A DNA stretch of 7,407 bases from Thermogutta sp. (GCA_012798155.1 JAAZNR010000859.1:1-7407), one strand, 5' to 3'; numbered from the stretch's first letter, positions 1 to 6,948 are shown. Numbers and translations: made by a program. Notes: a model not told the origin generated them from the letters alone.

Positions 1-293
1 AAGCGAAGCCCCCACACAGCCGTTTTCGCGCTGCTTCCACCGCCGGCTTGTCCGGCAGTGTCGGGTGGCTGGGGTCGTAGCGAAGCGGAGCCCCCAGCCG
101 CGCGTCCTAGCAGCGCAGCCACCGCCGGCTGACGCCGGCGGCTCGCCTTAATAGTGCGGCCGCGTGGCTGGGGTCGTATGGGTGCCACCGCCGGCTTGTC
201 TGGCAGTGTCGGGTGGCTGGGGTCGTAGCGAAGCGAAGCCCCCAGACAGCCGTTTTCGCGCTGCTTCCACCGGCGGCTCGTGTTGCCGGTGGT
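1..293. repeat. Array of composite palindromic intergenic repeats (modules A and B)
   Basis: About four copies, some degenerate, of a composite unit are packed head to tail. Module A is a 35-bp block starting GGGTGGCTGGGG and ending CCCCCAG, complete at 63-97 and 211-245 and truncated at about 163-180; its CTGGGG and CCCCAG ends can pair. A spacer of about 20-25 bp follows (GCCGTTTTCGCGCTGCTT at 249-266 and near 19-36). Module B is a palindrome built on CCGCCGGC, with perfect 8-bp arms and a TGAC loop at 122-141 and degenerate copies at 37-60 and 185-208. Positions 37-97 and 185-245 are near-identical 61-bp repeats with two mismatches. The same modules recur near 1.7-1.9, 3.4-3.7 and 6.4 kb. 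No gene is supported here: the open frames across the array are low-complexity Arg/Pro-rich shadows. Confidence 0.85.
267..292 (-). repeat. Module-B-type hairpin abutting the galK stop codon
   Basis: CCACCGGC (267-274) and GCCGGTGG (285-292) form a perfect 8-bp stem with a 10-nt loop. It ends one base before the galK stop codon (294-296, read on the minus strand). There is no T-tract, so it is not a standard intrinsic terminator. A GC-rich hairpin here could protect the galK mRNA 3' end or mark a repeat insertion right after the gene. The structure is seen directly; the function is inference. Confidence 0.6.
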
Positions 294-1454
294 TCAGGCG
301 CCGGACACGCAATCGGCGACGACGTCCGCACCCGCCGTGGCGCCGGTAATATACACGGCGGGCTGATTTCCCGTCCGCCGGCGGTATTCGGCACTGACCT
401 TTTCGGCGAAGTCGGCCGCCGCGCCGGCCTCCACCAGGGCCACCGCACAGCCGCCGAAACCGGCCCCGGTCATGCGGGCGCCGTAACAGCCGGGTCCCGC
501 CAAGGCGATCTCGACCATCGCGTTCAAGGCCTCGCTGGAGACCTCGTAGTCGTCGCGGAGACTGGCGTGGCTCTCGACCATCAGCCGGCCGAGCGTCTCG
601 GTGTCGCCTTTTTCCATGGCTTGCGCGGCCAGGAGCGTGCGGGCGTTTTCGCTGACGACATGCCGCACGCGGCGGAATGTTACCGCGTCCAGCTCGCCCG
701 CCCGAGCGGTGAGGTCGTCCAGGCTCAGATCGCGGAGGGCCTTCAGTCCGAATCGGGCGGCGGTCGATTCGCAGGCCTTCCGCCGCTCGTTGTAGGCGGA
801 ATCCGCCAGCCCCCGACGCGTGCCCGTGTCCAAAATCACCACCTTCACCCCTTGCGGCAAGGGCACGGGCCGGCACTCCAGGCCGCGGCAGTCGATGAGC
901 AGGGCGTGGCCTTCCTTGCCGCAAGCGGAGATCAATTGGTCCATGATGCCGCACTGCACGCCTACCCAGCGATTCTCCGCTCGCTGGGCGGCGAGGGCCA
1001 TCTTCACGGGGTCCCACGGGAGGTCGGAGGCGGCGGCGAAGGCCCGGGCGACGGCCACCTCCATGGCGGCGGAGGACGAAAGCCCCGCCCCGATCGGCAC
1101 GTCCCCCAGCAGCACGCCCTCCCAACCGCGCAGGAAGAAGCCCTCTTCCCCAAGCGACCAGGCCGTGCCCTTGACGTACTCGATCGGGGCGTTCCCCTCA
1201 CGGCGGAGGGCGTCCAGGTGGAATTCCCGCCACCGCGATTCCGCCGAGACGTACACGCGAACCCAGCGGTCAGCGCGGCGCCGCAGTCCGATCCAGACTG
1301 CGCGTTCGACGGCCATGGGCAGGACGAAACCCTCGTTGTAGTCGGTGTGTTCGCCGATCAGATTGACGCGGCCGGGTGCCCGAACCACCCAATCCGGACC
1401 CCCGCCCAACTGCTCCGAAAACAAGCGTTTTACCGCCGAGACGTCGATGCCCAT
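294..1454 (-). CDS. galK: Galactokinase
   Basis: This 386-residue cytoplasmic GHMP-family kinase should convert galactose and ATP to galactose-1-phosphate, the entry step of the Leloir pathway. The galactokinase signature GRVNLIGEHTDYNEG is at residues 28-42, with R29 matching the conserved catalytic arginine and E35/H36/D38 in the sugar-binding segment. The ATP-binding GHMP motif PIGAGLSSSAA is at 120-130, the catalytic aspartate is D172 in CGIMDQL, and the C-terminal glycine-rich motif MTGAGFGGC is at 328-336. The length matches family members of about 380-400 residues, so the gene looks intact. The ATG start puts the signature at its usual distance from the N-terminus; the ribosome site is weak (AAAGG, 7 nt upstream). 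No galT, galE or transporter is in view, so it stands alone here, with repeat arrays on both sides. A related GHMP sugar kinase is possible, but the GEHTDYNEG signature strongly favours galactokinase. Confidence 0.95.
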   Translation of the reverse strand: MGIDVSAVKRLFSEQLGGGPDWVVRAPGRVNLIGEHTDYNEGFVLPMAVERAVWIGLRRRADRWVRVYVSAESRWREFHLDALRREGNAPIEYVKGTAWSLGEEGFFLRGWEGVLLGDVPIGAGLSSSAAMEVAVARAFAAASDLPWDPVKMALAAQRAENRWVGVQCGIMDQLISACGKEGHALLIDCRGLECRPVPLPQGVKVVILDTGTRRGLADSAYNERRKACESTAARFGLKALRDLSLDDLTARAGELDAVTFRRVRHVVSENARTLLAAQAMEKGDTETLGRLMVESHASLRDDYEVSSEALNAMVEIALAGPGCYGARMTGAGFGGCAVALVEAGAAADFAEKVSAEYRRRTGNQPAVYITGATAGADVVADCVSGA

Positions 1455-1466
1455 ATCGCGGCCTTT

Positions 1467-1481
1467 GCCCCGTTTCGGGGC
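1467..1481 (-). promoter_or_regulatory. Small GC hairpin in the galK leader
   Basis: GCCCCG (1467-1472) and CGGGGC (1476-1481) form a perfect 6-bp stem with a 3-nt loop, 12 nt upstream of the galK start codon. It lies next to the weak AAAGG ribosome site and could modulate translation. A chance GC-rich palindrome is equally possible. Confidence 0.3.
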
Positions 1482-1694
1482 CGGAAAATGCCGTACTGGC
1501 AGCCACTCGGAATGAATCGTTCATGGTGCCGGTCCCGCGCCGGGAGGTCAAGAAGGGGGCGGCCGCCGATCCTGCCGATCCTGCCGATTGTGCGGACGAA
1601 GACGGGCCATTACCGCGAAGCCGGGCACGCCTGGGCGACTGGGGGCTTCGACCCCGGCCACCCCCTGGAAGGCCGTCTCGTTTCGGCGCTGGGA

Positions 1695-1751
1695 CTGAAT
1701 CCACGCCGGGTGGCTGAATCCACCTCGGGTGGCTGAATCCACCTCGGGTGG
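1695..1751. repeat. Three tandem 19-bp units (module C)
   Basis: Three consecutive 19-bp copies of CTGAATCCACSYCGGGTGG occupy 1695-1713, 1714-1732 and 1733-1751. The second and third are identical; the first differs by two bases. Each has an imperfect dyad of the form CCACC-N3-GGTGG. The last unit runs straight into a module A block. Two further copies lie at 1853-1871 and 1872-1890, again joined to module A. Confidence 0.85.
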
Positions 1752-1919
1752 CTGGGGACGGAGCGGAGCGCAGCCCCCAGACGCCCCCGTCTTGGCGACG
1801 GTTCCACCGCCGGCTCACGCCGGCGGCTCGTGTCAATAGCGCGGCCGGCCGGCTGAATCCACGCCGGGTGGCTGAATCCACCCCGGGTGGCTGGGGTCGT
1901 AGCGAAGCGAAGCCCCCAG
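1746..1919. repeat. Composite repeat cluster: module A, module B, two module C units, module A
   Basis: Module A in its GGGACGGAGCGG variant is at 1746-1780. A spacer leads to a perfect module B palindrome at 1807-1826 (8-bp arms, loop TCAC). After a linker containing TCAATAGCGCGGCC come two 19-bp module C units (1853-1890) and a second module A (1885-1919) in its GGGTCGTAGCG variant. A linker similar to TCAATAGCGCGGCC also follows module B near 147-160, so the order of parts is partly conserved between clusters. Confidence 0.8.
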
Positions 1920-1973
1920 CCCGTCATGACGCCCCGTAGCCGCCGGCCGCCCTCTCGCCGGCAAGAACGTGAC

Positions 1974-1987
1974 CTATAACCTATAGT
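1974..1987 (+). promoter_or_regulatory. Possible -10 region upstream of the HD-GYP gene
   Basis: An AT-rich patch in GC-rich surroundings reads CTATAACCTATAGT. It contains TATAGT (1982-1987), 4/6 to 5/6 like a sigma-70 -10 box, and a short inverted repeat CTATA-N3-TATAG. It lies about 145 nt before the chosen start. I see no good -35 element at the right spacing, so this is tentative. Confidence 0.25.
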
Positions 1988-2129
1988 TTCGGTAGACGTT
2001 CGGCTTGCGTCCGGCATGATGCCTTGGCGAGGGAACCGGAAACCCGCTCTTGGGAGGAGAGCGATAGCGAGGACCACGGATCGGCCGAGTGACCAAGCTC
2101 CCTTTGAAACTCCCGGGCGAGGTTCAGCC

Positions 2130-3356
2130 ATGCCGAAAGGCTCGATCATGGTGGTCGACGATTGCGAGATCAATCGCGATATCTTGATGGAACTGTTGAG
2201 CGGAGATTTCGAGGTCACCGCCTTCGCCGGCGGCGAGGAATGCCTTCAGCATCTCGTCGCGGTCGCTCCCGACATCGTCCTGCTGGACATCATGATGCCG
2301 GGCATCGACGGCTACGAAACCTGCCGCCGCATCAAGAAAAGCCCCATCGGTGAGTTCACCCAGGTCGTGCTGGTCAGCGGCAAAGGCTCATCCGCCGAGC
2401 GTCTGGCGGGCTACGAGGCCGGGGCCGACGACTACATCGTCAAGCCCTTCTCGCATGACGAGCTGCTCGCCAAGATCCGCGTGTTGCTCCACTTGCGGCA
2501 CCTGATGGAAAAGCTTTGGGATGCCAATGCTCGCATTCAAGAGTTCAACGAAAAGCTGGAAAAACTCGTAGCGGATCGCACGCAGGAGGTCCTGGAGACG
2601 CAGGACATAACCATCACGGCCTTGGCCCGACTGGCCGATTCCCGCGACCCTGAGACCGGCGACCACATCACGCGGATGCGGCATTACTCGCGCATTCTCG
2701 CCGCCGAAATCACCGCCGTGCTTCCGCGGGCCGGGCTGGGGTCCAAGTTCGCCGATGAAATCTACCGCGCCGCCCCTCTCCACGACATCGGCAAGGTCGG
2801 CATCCCGGACTCCATACTCCTCAAGCCGGGCAAGCTGACGGTGCAAGAGTTCGAGGTCATGAAGCGCCACACGATCATCGGATACGAAACGCTCCGGGAA
2901 GCGGCGGGAGGGAAGCTGGAGGGGTGCTTCTTGAACACGGCGGCGGAAATCGCCCGGCACCACCACGAGCGCTGGGACGGCCGGGGCTATCCCGACGGGC
3001 TGAAGGGCGAAGCCATCCCGCTCTCCGCCCGGATCGTGGCGGTGGCCGACGTCTTCGATGCCTTGACCTCCAAGCGGGTTTACAAAGACGCGATCCCGCC
3101 CGAGGACGCCGCCCGATTCATCGAGCGCGAGGCCGGCCGCCACTTCGACCCCCTCGCCGTCGAGGCCTTTCGCCGTTGCTGGGACGAACAGCTCGCCTGC
3201 TATCACCGGCATCACATCGGCGAGGCCGCGGCCGGCGCCGGCCCCGAGCTGCGTACCGCCGAACCGGCCGGGCCGAGTCCTTTCCCCGGCTATCCGCCCG
3301 CCGACCAGGGCGATTGGCCCCAGCCTGTCCCGCTCGTCAGCGCCCCTTCCATTTGA
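2130..3356 (+). CDS. Response regulator with HD-GYP cyclic-di-GMP phosphodiesterase domain (RpfG-like)
   Basis: This 408-residue cytoplasmic two-component output protein should hydrolyse cyclic-di-GMP when phosphorylated. The receiver (REC) domain covers about residues 4-122, with acidic pair D10/D11, phospho-acceptor D53 in LLDIMMPG, switch residue S83 and lysine K105 in DYIVKPF. A charged helical linker (about 123-160) probably forms a coiled coil. The HD-GYP domain spans about 160-355, with metal-binding H218/D219 in HDIGKVGIPD, H247, and H278/H279 in HHERWDGRGYPDGL, whose GYP is at 286-288. All diagnostic residues are present, so it is predicted active. The tail from about 361 is Pro/Ala-rich and probably disordered. 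The frame opens at 2016, but I chose ATG 2130: GCGAGG lies 7 nt upstream and it places the acidic pair at the usual REC distance. No histidine kinase is adjacent, so the partner is unknown. The REC plus HD-GYP layout matches RpfG; symbol left blank because the rpf system is not shown. Confidence 0.93.
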   Translation: MPKGSIMVVDDCEINRDILMELLSGDFEVTAFAGGEECLQHLVAVAPDIVLLDIMMPGIDGYETCRRIKKSPIGEFTQVVLVSGKGSSAERLAGYEAGADDYIVKPFSHDELLAKIRVLLHLRHLMEKLWDANARIQEFNEKLEKLVADRTQEVLETQDITITALARLADSRDPETGDHITRMRHYSRILAAEITAVLPRAGLGSKFADEIYRAAPLHDIGKVGIPDSILLKPGKLTVQEFEVMKRHTIIGYETLREAAGGKLEGCFLNTAAEIARHHHERWDGRGYPDGLKGEAIPLSARIVAVADVFDALTSKRVYKDAIPPEDAARFIEREAGRHFDPLAVEAFRRCWDEQLACYHRHHIGEAAAGAGPELRTAEPAGPSPFPGYPPADQGDWPQPVPLVSAPSI

Positions 3357-3368
3357 GCGGCGGCCCCA

Positions 3369-3427
3369 CCGCCGGCTTACGCCGGCGGCTCCAGTTTGTG
3401 CTGCACTATGCCCCCGCCGGCGGCTCG
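3369..3427. repeat. Paired module B palindromes, copy 1 of a 59-bp duplicated segment
   Basis: The segment starts with a perfect palindrome of 8-bp arms CCGCCGGC and GCCGGCGG around loop TTAC (3369-3388), 12 nt after the HD-GYP stop codon. A short linker with GTTTGTGCTGC leads to a compact palindrome CCGCCGGCGG at 3414-3423. The whole 59 bp matches 3538-3596 at 55 positions. With no T-tract, the first hairpin is better read as a repeat, although it may stabilise the 3' end of the HD-GYP transcript. Confidence 0.8.
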
Positions 3428-3475
3428 TGGAACGGATGCGAAACGCAAACGTCCTGCACGACGCGCGAGCGCGAG

Positions 3476-3495
3476 CCGCTAGCGTGAGCTAGCGG
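3476..3495. repeat. Perfect 8-bp hairpin with GTGA loop
   Basis: CCGCTAGC (3476-3483) and GCTAGCGG (3488-3495) form a perfect stem with loop GTGA. It differs in sequence from the module B palindromes but has the same size and sits between two of them. It is probably a separate small repeat family. Confidence 0.65.
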
Positions 3496-3537
3496 TGGAA
3501 CGCTACCCACGATTGCAACGTTCTCGCGCCGCTTCCC

Positions 3538-3632
3538 CCGCCGGCTTACGCCGGCGGCTCATGTTTGTGCTGCGCTATGCCACCGCCGGCGGCTCGAGTT
3601 GTGTCGTGCGCTTCCCCCGCCGGCTTACGCCT
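3538..3632. repeat. Copy 2 of the 59-bp segment plus a truncated module B
   Basis: Positions 3538-3596 repeat 3369-3427 with four mismatches, including the 8-bp-arm palindrome (3538-3557, loop TTAC) and the compact palindrome (3583-3592). Just upstream, TTCTCGCGCCGCTTCCCCCG resembles the spacer that precedes module B in the 1-293 array. A broken third palindrome follows at about 3617-3632, with its right arm lost. Confidence 0.75.
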
Positions 3633-3660
3633 GAGGTCGATCGTGTGGGTCATGTTGGTC

Positions 3661-3732
3661 GGGTGGCTGGGGACGGAGCGGAGCGCAGCCCCCAGACGCC
3701 TGTCTTCACGTCCCTGTTTCCACCGCCGGCGG
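3661..3732. repeat. Composite repeat copy: module A, spacer, compact module B
   Basis: Module A at 3661-3695 is identical over all 35 bp to the copy at 1746-1780 (the GGGACGGAGCGG variant). A 27-bp spacer follows, then the compact palindrome CCGCCGGCGG at 3723-3732. The A, spacer, B order matches the arrays at 1-293 and 1746-1826. Confidence 0.8.
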
Positions 3733-3763
3733 TTCGTGTTGCCGGGTCGGGCTTCGCATCCAT

Positions 3764-3786
3764 GGAGGGCCGCGCTCCGTCGTGGC
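3764..3786 (+). repeat. 23-bp GGAGGGCCGCG repeat, forward copy
   Basis: This 23-bp sequence starts GGAGGGCCGCGCTCC and ends GTCGTGGC. It occurs again, perfectly and in the opposite orientation, at 6759-6781. Both copies are intergenic and neither is linked to the A/B/C modules, so it is a separate dispersed repeat. Confidence 0.7.
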
Positions 3787-3859
3787 GGCGTGTTCAAGGA
3801 AACGGATCACCCGGCGGACGCGGCGGAGCCTGCCCCTCCAAGCTCATCGCGAGCGGGGG

Positions 3860-3888
3860 TTGCCGTCGTCGCCGCAAACCTTCAGAAT
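3860..3888 (+). promoter_or_regulatory. Possible sigma-70-like promoter of the TIM-barrel gene
   Basis: TTGCCG (3860-3865) and CAGAAT (3883-3888) are separated by 17 bp; each matches the consensus hexamer at 4 of 6 positions. It would give a leader of about 95 nt before the start at 3989. The spacing is ideal, but the match is only moderate for GC-rich DNA. Confidence 0.3.
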
Positions 3889-3988
3889 AGCCTTTCCAGG
3901 CTCTGCCTGAGGGCAACAGCCGAGTTCGAATCGGTAAATCGTCCCCGGTAGGTTCCTATCACCCTTACGCGAGCAAGAGGTCCCCGCC

Positions 3989-5002
<1,014 letters not shown>

Positions 5003-5049
5003 TCCCGTCGGCCGACCGATTGCCCCGTTCGCCGATCTCCTTTGCGCGG

Positions 5050-5083
5050 AAAAAAAGCCGGATCGGCGAACACCGACCCGGCT
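5050..5083 (-). terminator. Intrinsic terminator of the TPR-protein gene
   Basis: Read on the minus strand, an 11-bp stem with one G-U pair (AGCCGGGTCGG with CCGATCCGGCT) closes a 6-nt loop and is followed at once by seven T residues (plus-strand 5050-5056). It begins 53 nt after the stop codon at 5137. On the plus strand the stem has an A-C mismatch and only a weak T-run after it, so it probably serves the minus-strand gene, with at most partial use by the convergent one. Confidence 0.85.
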
Positions 5084-5136
5084 GGCTTTCTGAATCGGGA
5101 ACCGCGATCGCGTCCGCGGCCGAGACCGAGGAGCCG

Positions 5137-6015
5137 TCACGTGGCGAACGGATTTTCGTCGGCGGCCGGCGCGGCCGGGGGAGCCTCGGGGGCCGGCGGA
5201 GCAGCCGCGGGAGCCGCCGGTTCGCTGGGCGGCATCGGCTCGGCCGGGGCGGCGGGCTGCGTGGGTTCCGGCGCGAACGGGCTCGCGGCAGGGGCGGGCG
5301 CCTCAGGGGCCGGCGGAGCGGCCGGAGCCGGAGGAGCAGCCTCAGGGGCCGGCGGAGCGGCTGGAGCCGGAGGAGCAGCCTCGGGGGCGGGCGGAGCGGC
5401 TGGAGCCGGAGGAGCAGCCTCGGGGGCGGGCGGAGCGGCCGGGGCAGGAGGCGTGCTCGGGGCGGCCTCGGGAGCGGCGGGAACCGCAGGGGCGGCCGGC
5501 GCCGCCGGAGCCGCGGGAGCGGACCCGCCCGTCTCGGGCAAACCTACCGCCGGGGCCGATTGATCAAGCACCCGCGCCTCTTCACGCTTCATCTCCTCGT
5601 ATCGCGCCCGGCGGACCTTCTCCGCCTCCGCCATGGCGTGCAGCCGGGCATCCGCGCGATACTCCTCGATCATCAGACGCGTTGGCCCCTGAATCCGCTC
5701 CAATGCCCTGCCGACCGAAAAAATCTGCGTCGTGTCCTGCATCTCCAGCCTGGCCCCCTGCTGGAAGTCATCCCGGGCCTCATCCTCTCGACCCAGGTTC
5801 AGATAGGTCAGGCCGCGGAAATAGTAGCAGCGGGGATCGTCGCTCCCATTCTCGATGGCCTTGTTGAGGTACTGGAATGCGCCGGCGTAGTCCCGCGCGA
5901 AGTAGCGGTGGACGCCCCTCCCGTAGAAATGCGCCAAAATGGCGTCCTGTGCCAACGCGGAAGCGGCACACAGAACAAGCCCCCCTGCAATGACCAGCAG
6001 CAATTTCCGCACCAT
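5137..6015 (-). CDS. Secreted TPR protein with long Ala/Pro-rich repetitive tail
   Basis: This 292-residue protein is of unknown specific function. Residues 1-22 form a signal peptide (MVRK, a hydrophobic core, then an ALA-Q cleavage site), so it should leave the cytoplasm. The C16 is not in a convincing lipobox. Residues about 27-92 make two TPR-like repeats (YGRGVHRYFARDYAGAFQYL, then YYFRGLTYLNLGREDEARDD), a protein-binding scaffold. A charged helix (about 112-150) precedes an Ala/Pro tail (about 154-287) that includes 13-residue repeats of PEAAPPAPAAPPA. The protein ends in DENPFAT. The frame opens at 6144, but I chose 6015: AGGAG (plus-strand 6024-6028) lies 8 nt upstream and the longer version would bury the signal peptide. 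The gene has its own promoter and terminator and so looks monocistronic. The tail may cross the periplasm or bind the cell wall, which is inference. Confidence 0.82.
   Translation of the reverse strand: MVRKLLLVIAGGLVLCAASALAQDAILAHFYGRGVHRYFARDYAGAFQYLNKAIENGSDDPRCYYFRGLTYLNLGREDEARDDFQQGARLEMQDTTQIFSVGRALERIQGPTRLMIEEYRADARLHAMAEAEKVRRARYEEMKREEARVLDQSAPAVGLPETGGSAPAAPAAPAAPAVPAAPEAAPSTPPAPAAPPAPEAAPPAPAAPPAPEAAPPAPAAPPAPEAAPPAPAAPPAPEAPAPAASPFAPEPTQPAAPAEPMPPSEPAAPAAAPPAPEAPPAAPAADENPFAT
5301..5456 (-). repeat. 39-bp in-frame tandem repeat inside the TPR-protein gene
   Basis: Four 39-bp units lie at 5301-5339, 5340-5378, 5379-5417 and about 5418-5456; the first three are nearly identical and the last is diverged. 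Thirty-nine bases are 13 codons, so changes in copy number keep the reading frame. On the opposite strand the array makes a Gly/Ala-rich open frame, which is only a shadow. Confidence 0.9.
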
Positions 6016-6211
6016 GGAGTGGACTCCTAAAGGCCTGACGGAGCAAATCGGAGGATGAAACCGGACCAGACCTCCCTGTCGCGCCGGCCGTGCCATACCG
6101 CAAAGCCCAACCACCGGATCGAACGGCATCCCTCGGCCGCCCATTCGCGAGGATCCGGGTCAGGATGAGACCTAATTTCCCAGGTAGCAAACCGGACTTA
6201 CGATAACGGTC

Positions 6212-6240
6212 ATAATAGTTGCACAGGATGCGGATTTCAA
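6212..6240 (-). promoter_or_regulatory. Sigma-70-like promoter of the TPR-protein gene
   Basis: On the minus strand TTGAAA (plus-strand 6235-6240) and TATTAT (6212-6217) are each one base from consensus and separated by exactly 17 bp. The box stands out in GC-rich DNA and is the best promoter in the window. Transcription would start near 6205, leaving a leader of about 190 nt before the start at 6015. Confidence 0.65.
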
Positions 6241-6394
6241 GCAAAGGCCGCGCTATCGCCAAAAAAGGATGTTTCGGCAAGATAAGCCGGGAAGCAACCG
6301 TTGACGCGGACTACCCCAATTCGCTCGGTGAAGCCCGCGAAAATGGGGCCGACCGCTTGGGGCCTGAATGGGCCGGGCGGCCGGGGAAAAACCT

Positions 6395-6468
6395 GCGTGG
6401 CTGCGGTCGTAGCGTAGCGTACCCCCCAGTCGCCCGTCTTTGCGGCGATCGCACCACCGGCTCATGGC
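6395..6468. repeat. Decayed composite repeat: module A and a remnant of module B
   Basis: Positions 6395-6429 align without gaps to the 35-bp module A but carry several substitutions, including GCGTGGCTGCGG at the start. The spacer CGCCCGTCTTTGCGGCGATC resembles the one after the 1746-1780 copy. It ends in ACCACCGGCTCATGGCG, a remnant of the module B palindrome. Confidence 0.65.
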
Positions 6469-6513
6469 GTCGAGTTCTCCAGGCACGCTCACGCCTCTGC
6501 CCGGTCTGCTTTT

Positions 6514-6679
6514 GAAACGCGGAGAGGCAGAGGCTTTTCTTGAAACGCAGAGGGCGCGGAGGACGCGGAGAAAGAAGAAGAATCGGTATAGCCGGAACTC
6601 TCTCGTCTCAGCCTCCTCTGAGGTCTCGGCGTTCTCTGCGTTCTCTGCGTTTCCGTCTTTATCATTGTCTCTGCGTTTC
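6514..6679. repeat. Nested inverted-repeat element built of GAAACGCAGAG units (MITE-like)
   Basis: An inner pair of 29-bp arms at 6542-6570 and 6625-6653 matches in inverted orientation at 24 of 29 positions. An outer pair (GAAACGCGGAGAG at 6514-6526 and its near-complement at 6667-6679) brackets it. Arms are made of roughly 9-10-bp units of the form ACGCAGAGG. About 54 bp lie between the inner arms, with no coding content. Similar GAAACGCAGAGGACGC repeats are known from memory as dispersed elements in many bacterial genomes; that assignment is not tested here. Confidence 0.7.
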
Positions 6680-6758
6680 CATCTTTCATTACCGAAAGCC
6701 GAATACGTTCCGATTCCGGCCGTGCGGCTGGGGCGAATCCGCCGGTCCCGCGCATCCG

Positions 6759-6819
6759 GCCACGACGGAGCGCGGCCCTCCAATTCCCGCCGCGTTCCCG
6801 TGTGGAGGGACGCCCTCCA
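6759..6819 (-). repeat. 23-bp repeat, inverted copy, with adjacent GGAGGG hairpin
   Basis: Positions 6759-6781 are the exact reverse complement of 3764-3786. Just beyond, TGGAGGG (6803-6809) and CCCTCCA (6813-6819) form a perfect 7-bp stem with a 3-nt ACG loop. Both parts read GGAGGGC on the minus strand, suggesting two related units side by side. Confidence 0.7.
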
Positions 6820-6948
6820 TCGCATCCTTATTGAGGGTGTCCGCGAATGGAGCAGCCGTAACCCCTTGTTTTCGATGGTTTTCGGACATTCGGGCGCACG
6901 GTTTCGCTCGCCTGCGCGGCCGGCAACATGGGAAGGCTGCGGGATTTA

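Larger units (their letters stand above)
1455..2129. other. Divergent intergenic region between galK and the HD-GYP gene
   Basis: This 675-bp gap should hold the promoters of both flanking genes. It contains a small galK leader hairpin, a module A/B/C repeat cluster at 1695-1919, and an AT-rich box at 1974-1987. Open frames crossing it are Arg/Pro-rich and have no recognisable motifs or good ribosome sites, so I call no gene. An AGGAGAG stretch near 2054-2060 resembles a ribosome site but leads to no sensible start codon. Confidence 0.6.
3357..3988. other. Repeat-rich intergenic region upstream of the TIM-barrel gene
   Basis: This 632-bp gap holds module B palindromes, a duplicated 59-bp segment, a separate perfect hairpin at 3476-3495, one module A block at 3661-3695 and a 23-bp repeat at 3764-3786. 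The last 120 bp are the likely leader of the downstream gene. Open frames across it are Arg/Pro-rich shadows, and I support no gene. Confidence 0.6.

Noticed and set aside
1..293. Possible CRISPR array
   Set aside because: Unit and spacer lengths are irregular, spacers resemble each other, the repeats carry strong palindromes of a REP type, and no cas gene is present.
213..1736. Long plus-strand open frame (507 codons) opposite galK
   Set aside because: It is antisense to an unmistakable galactokinase and continues into the repeats; its composition is Arg/Gly/Pro-rich with no recognisable domain. High GC makes such shadows common.
2016..2129. Upstream extension of the HD-GYP protein by 38 residues
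   Set aside because: The extension is Arg/Pro-rich, unlike REC N-termini, and the internal ATG at 2130 has a suitable ribosome site.
5042..5563. Gly/Ala-rich plus-strand frame resembling a PE-PGRS or silk-like protein
   Set aside because: The Gly/Ala pattern is simply the reverse complement of the 39-bp Ala/Pro-coding repeat, and the frame begins inside the terminator hairpin.
6016..6144. Upstream extension of the TPR protein by 43 residues
   Set aside because: It would place the signal peptide inside the protein; AGGAG at good spacing supports the start at 6015.
6253..6825. Minus-strand frame of 190 codons in the gene-poor region
   Set aside because: It runs through the GAAACGCAGAG element and the GGAGGG repeat, giving low-complexity peptides typical of translated repeats; there is no ribosome site.
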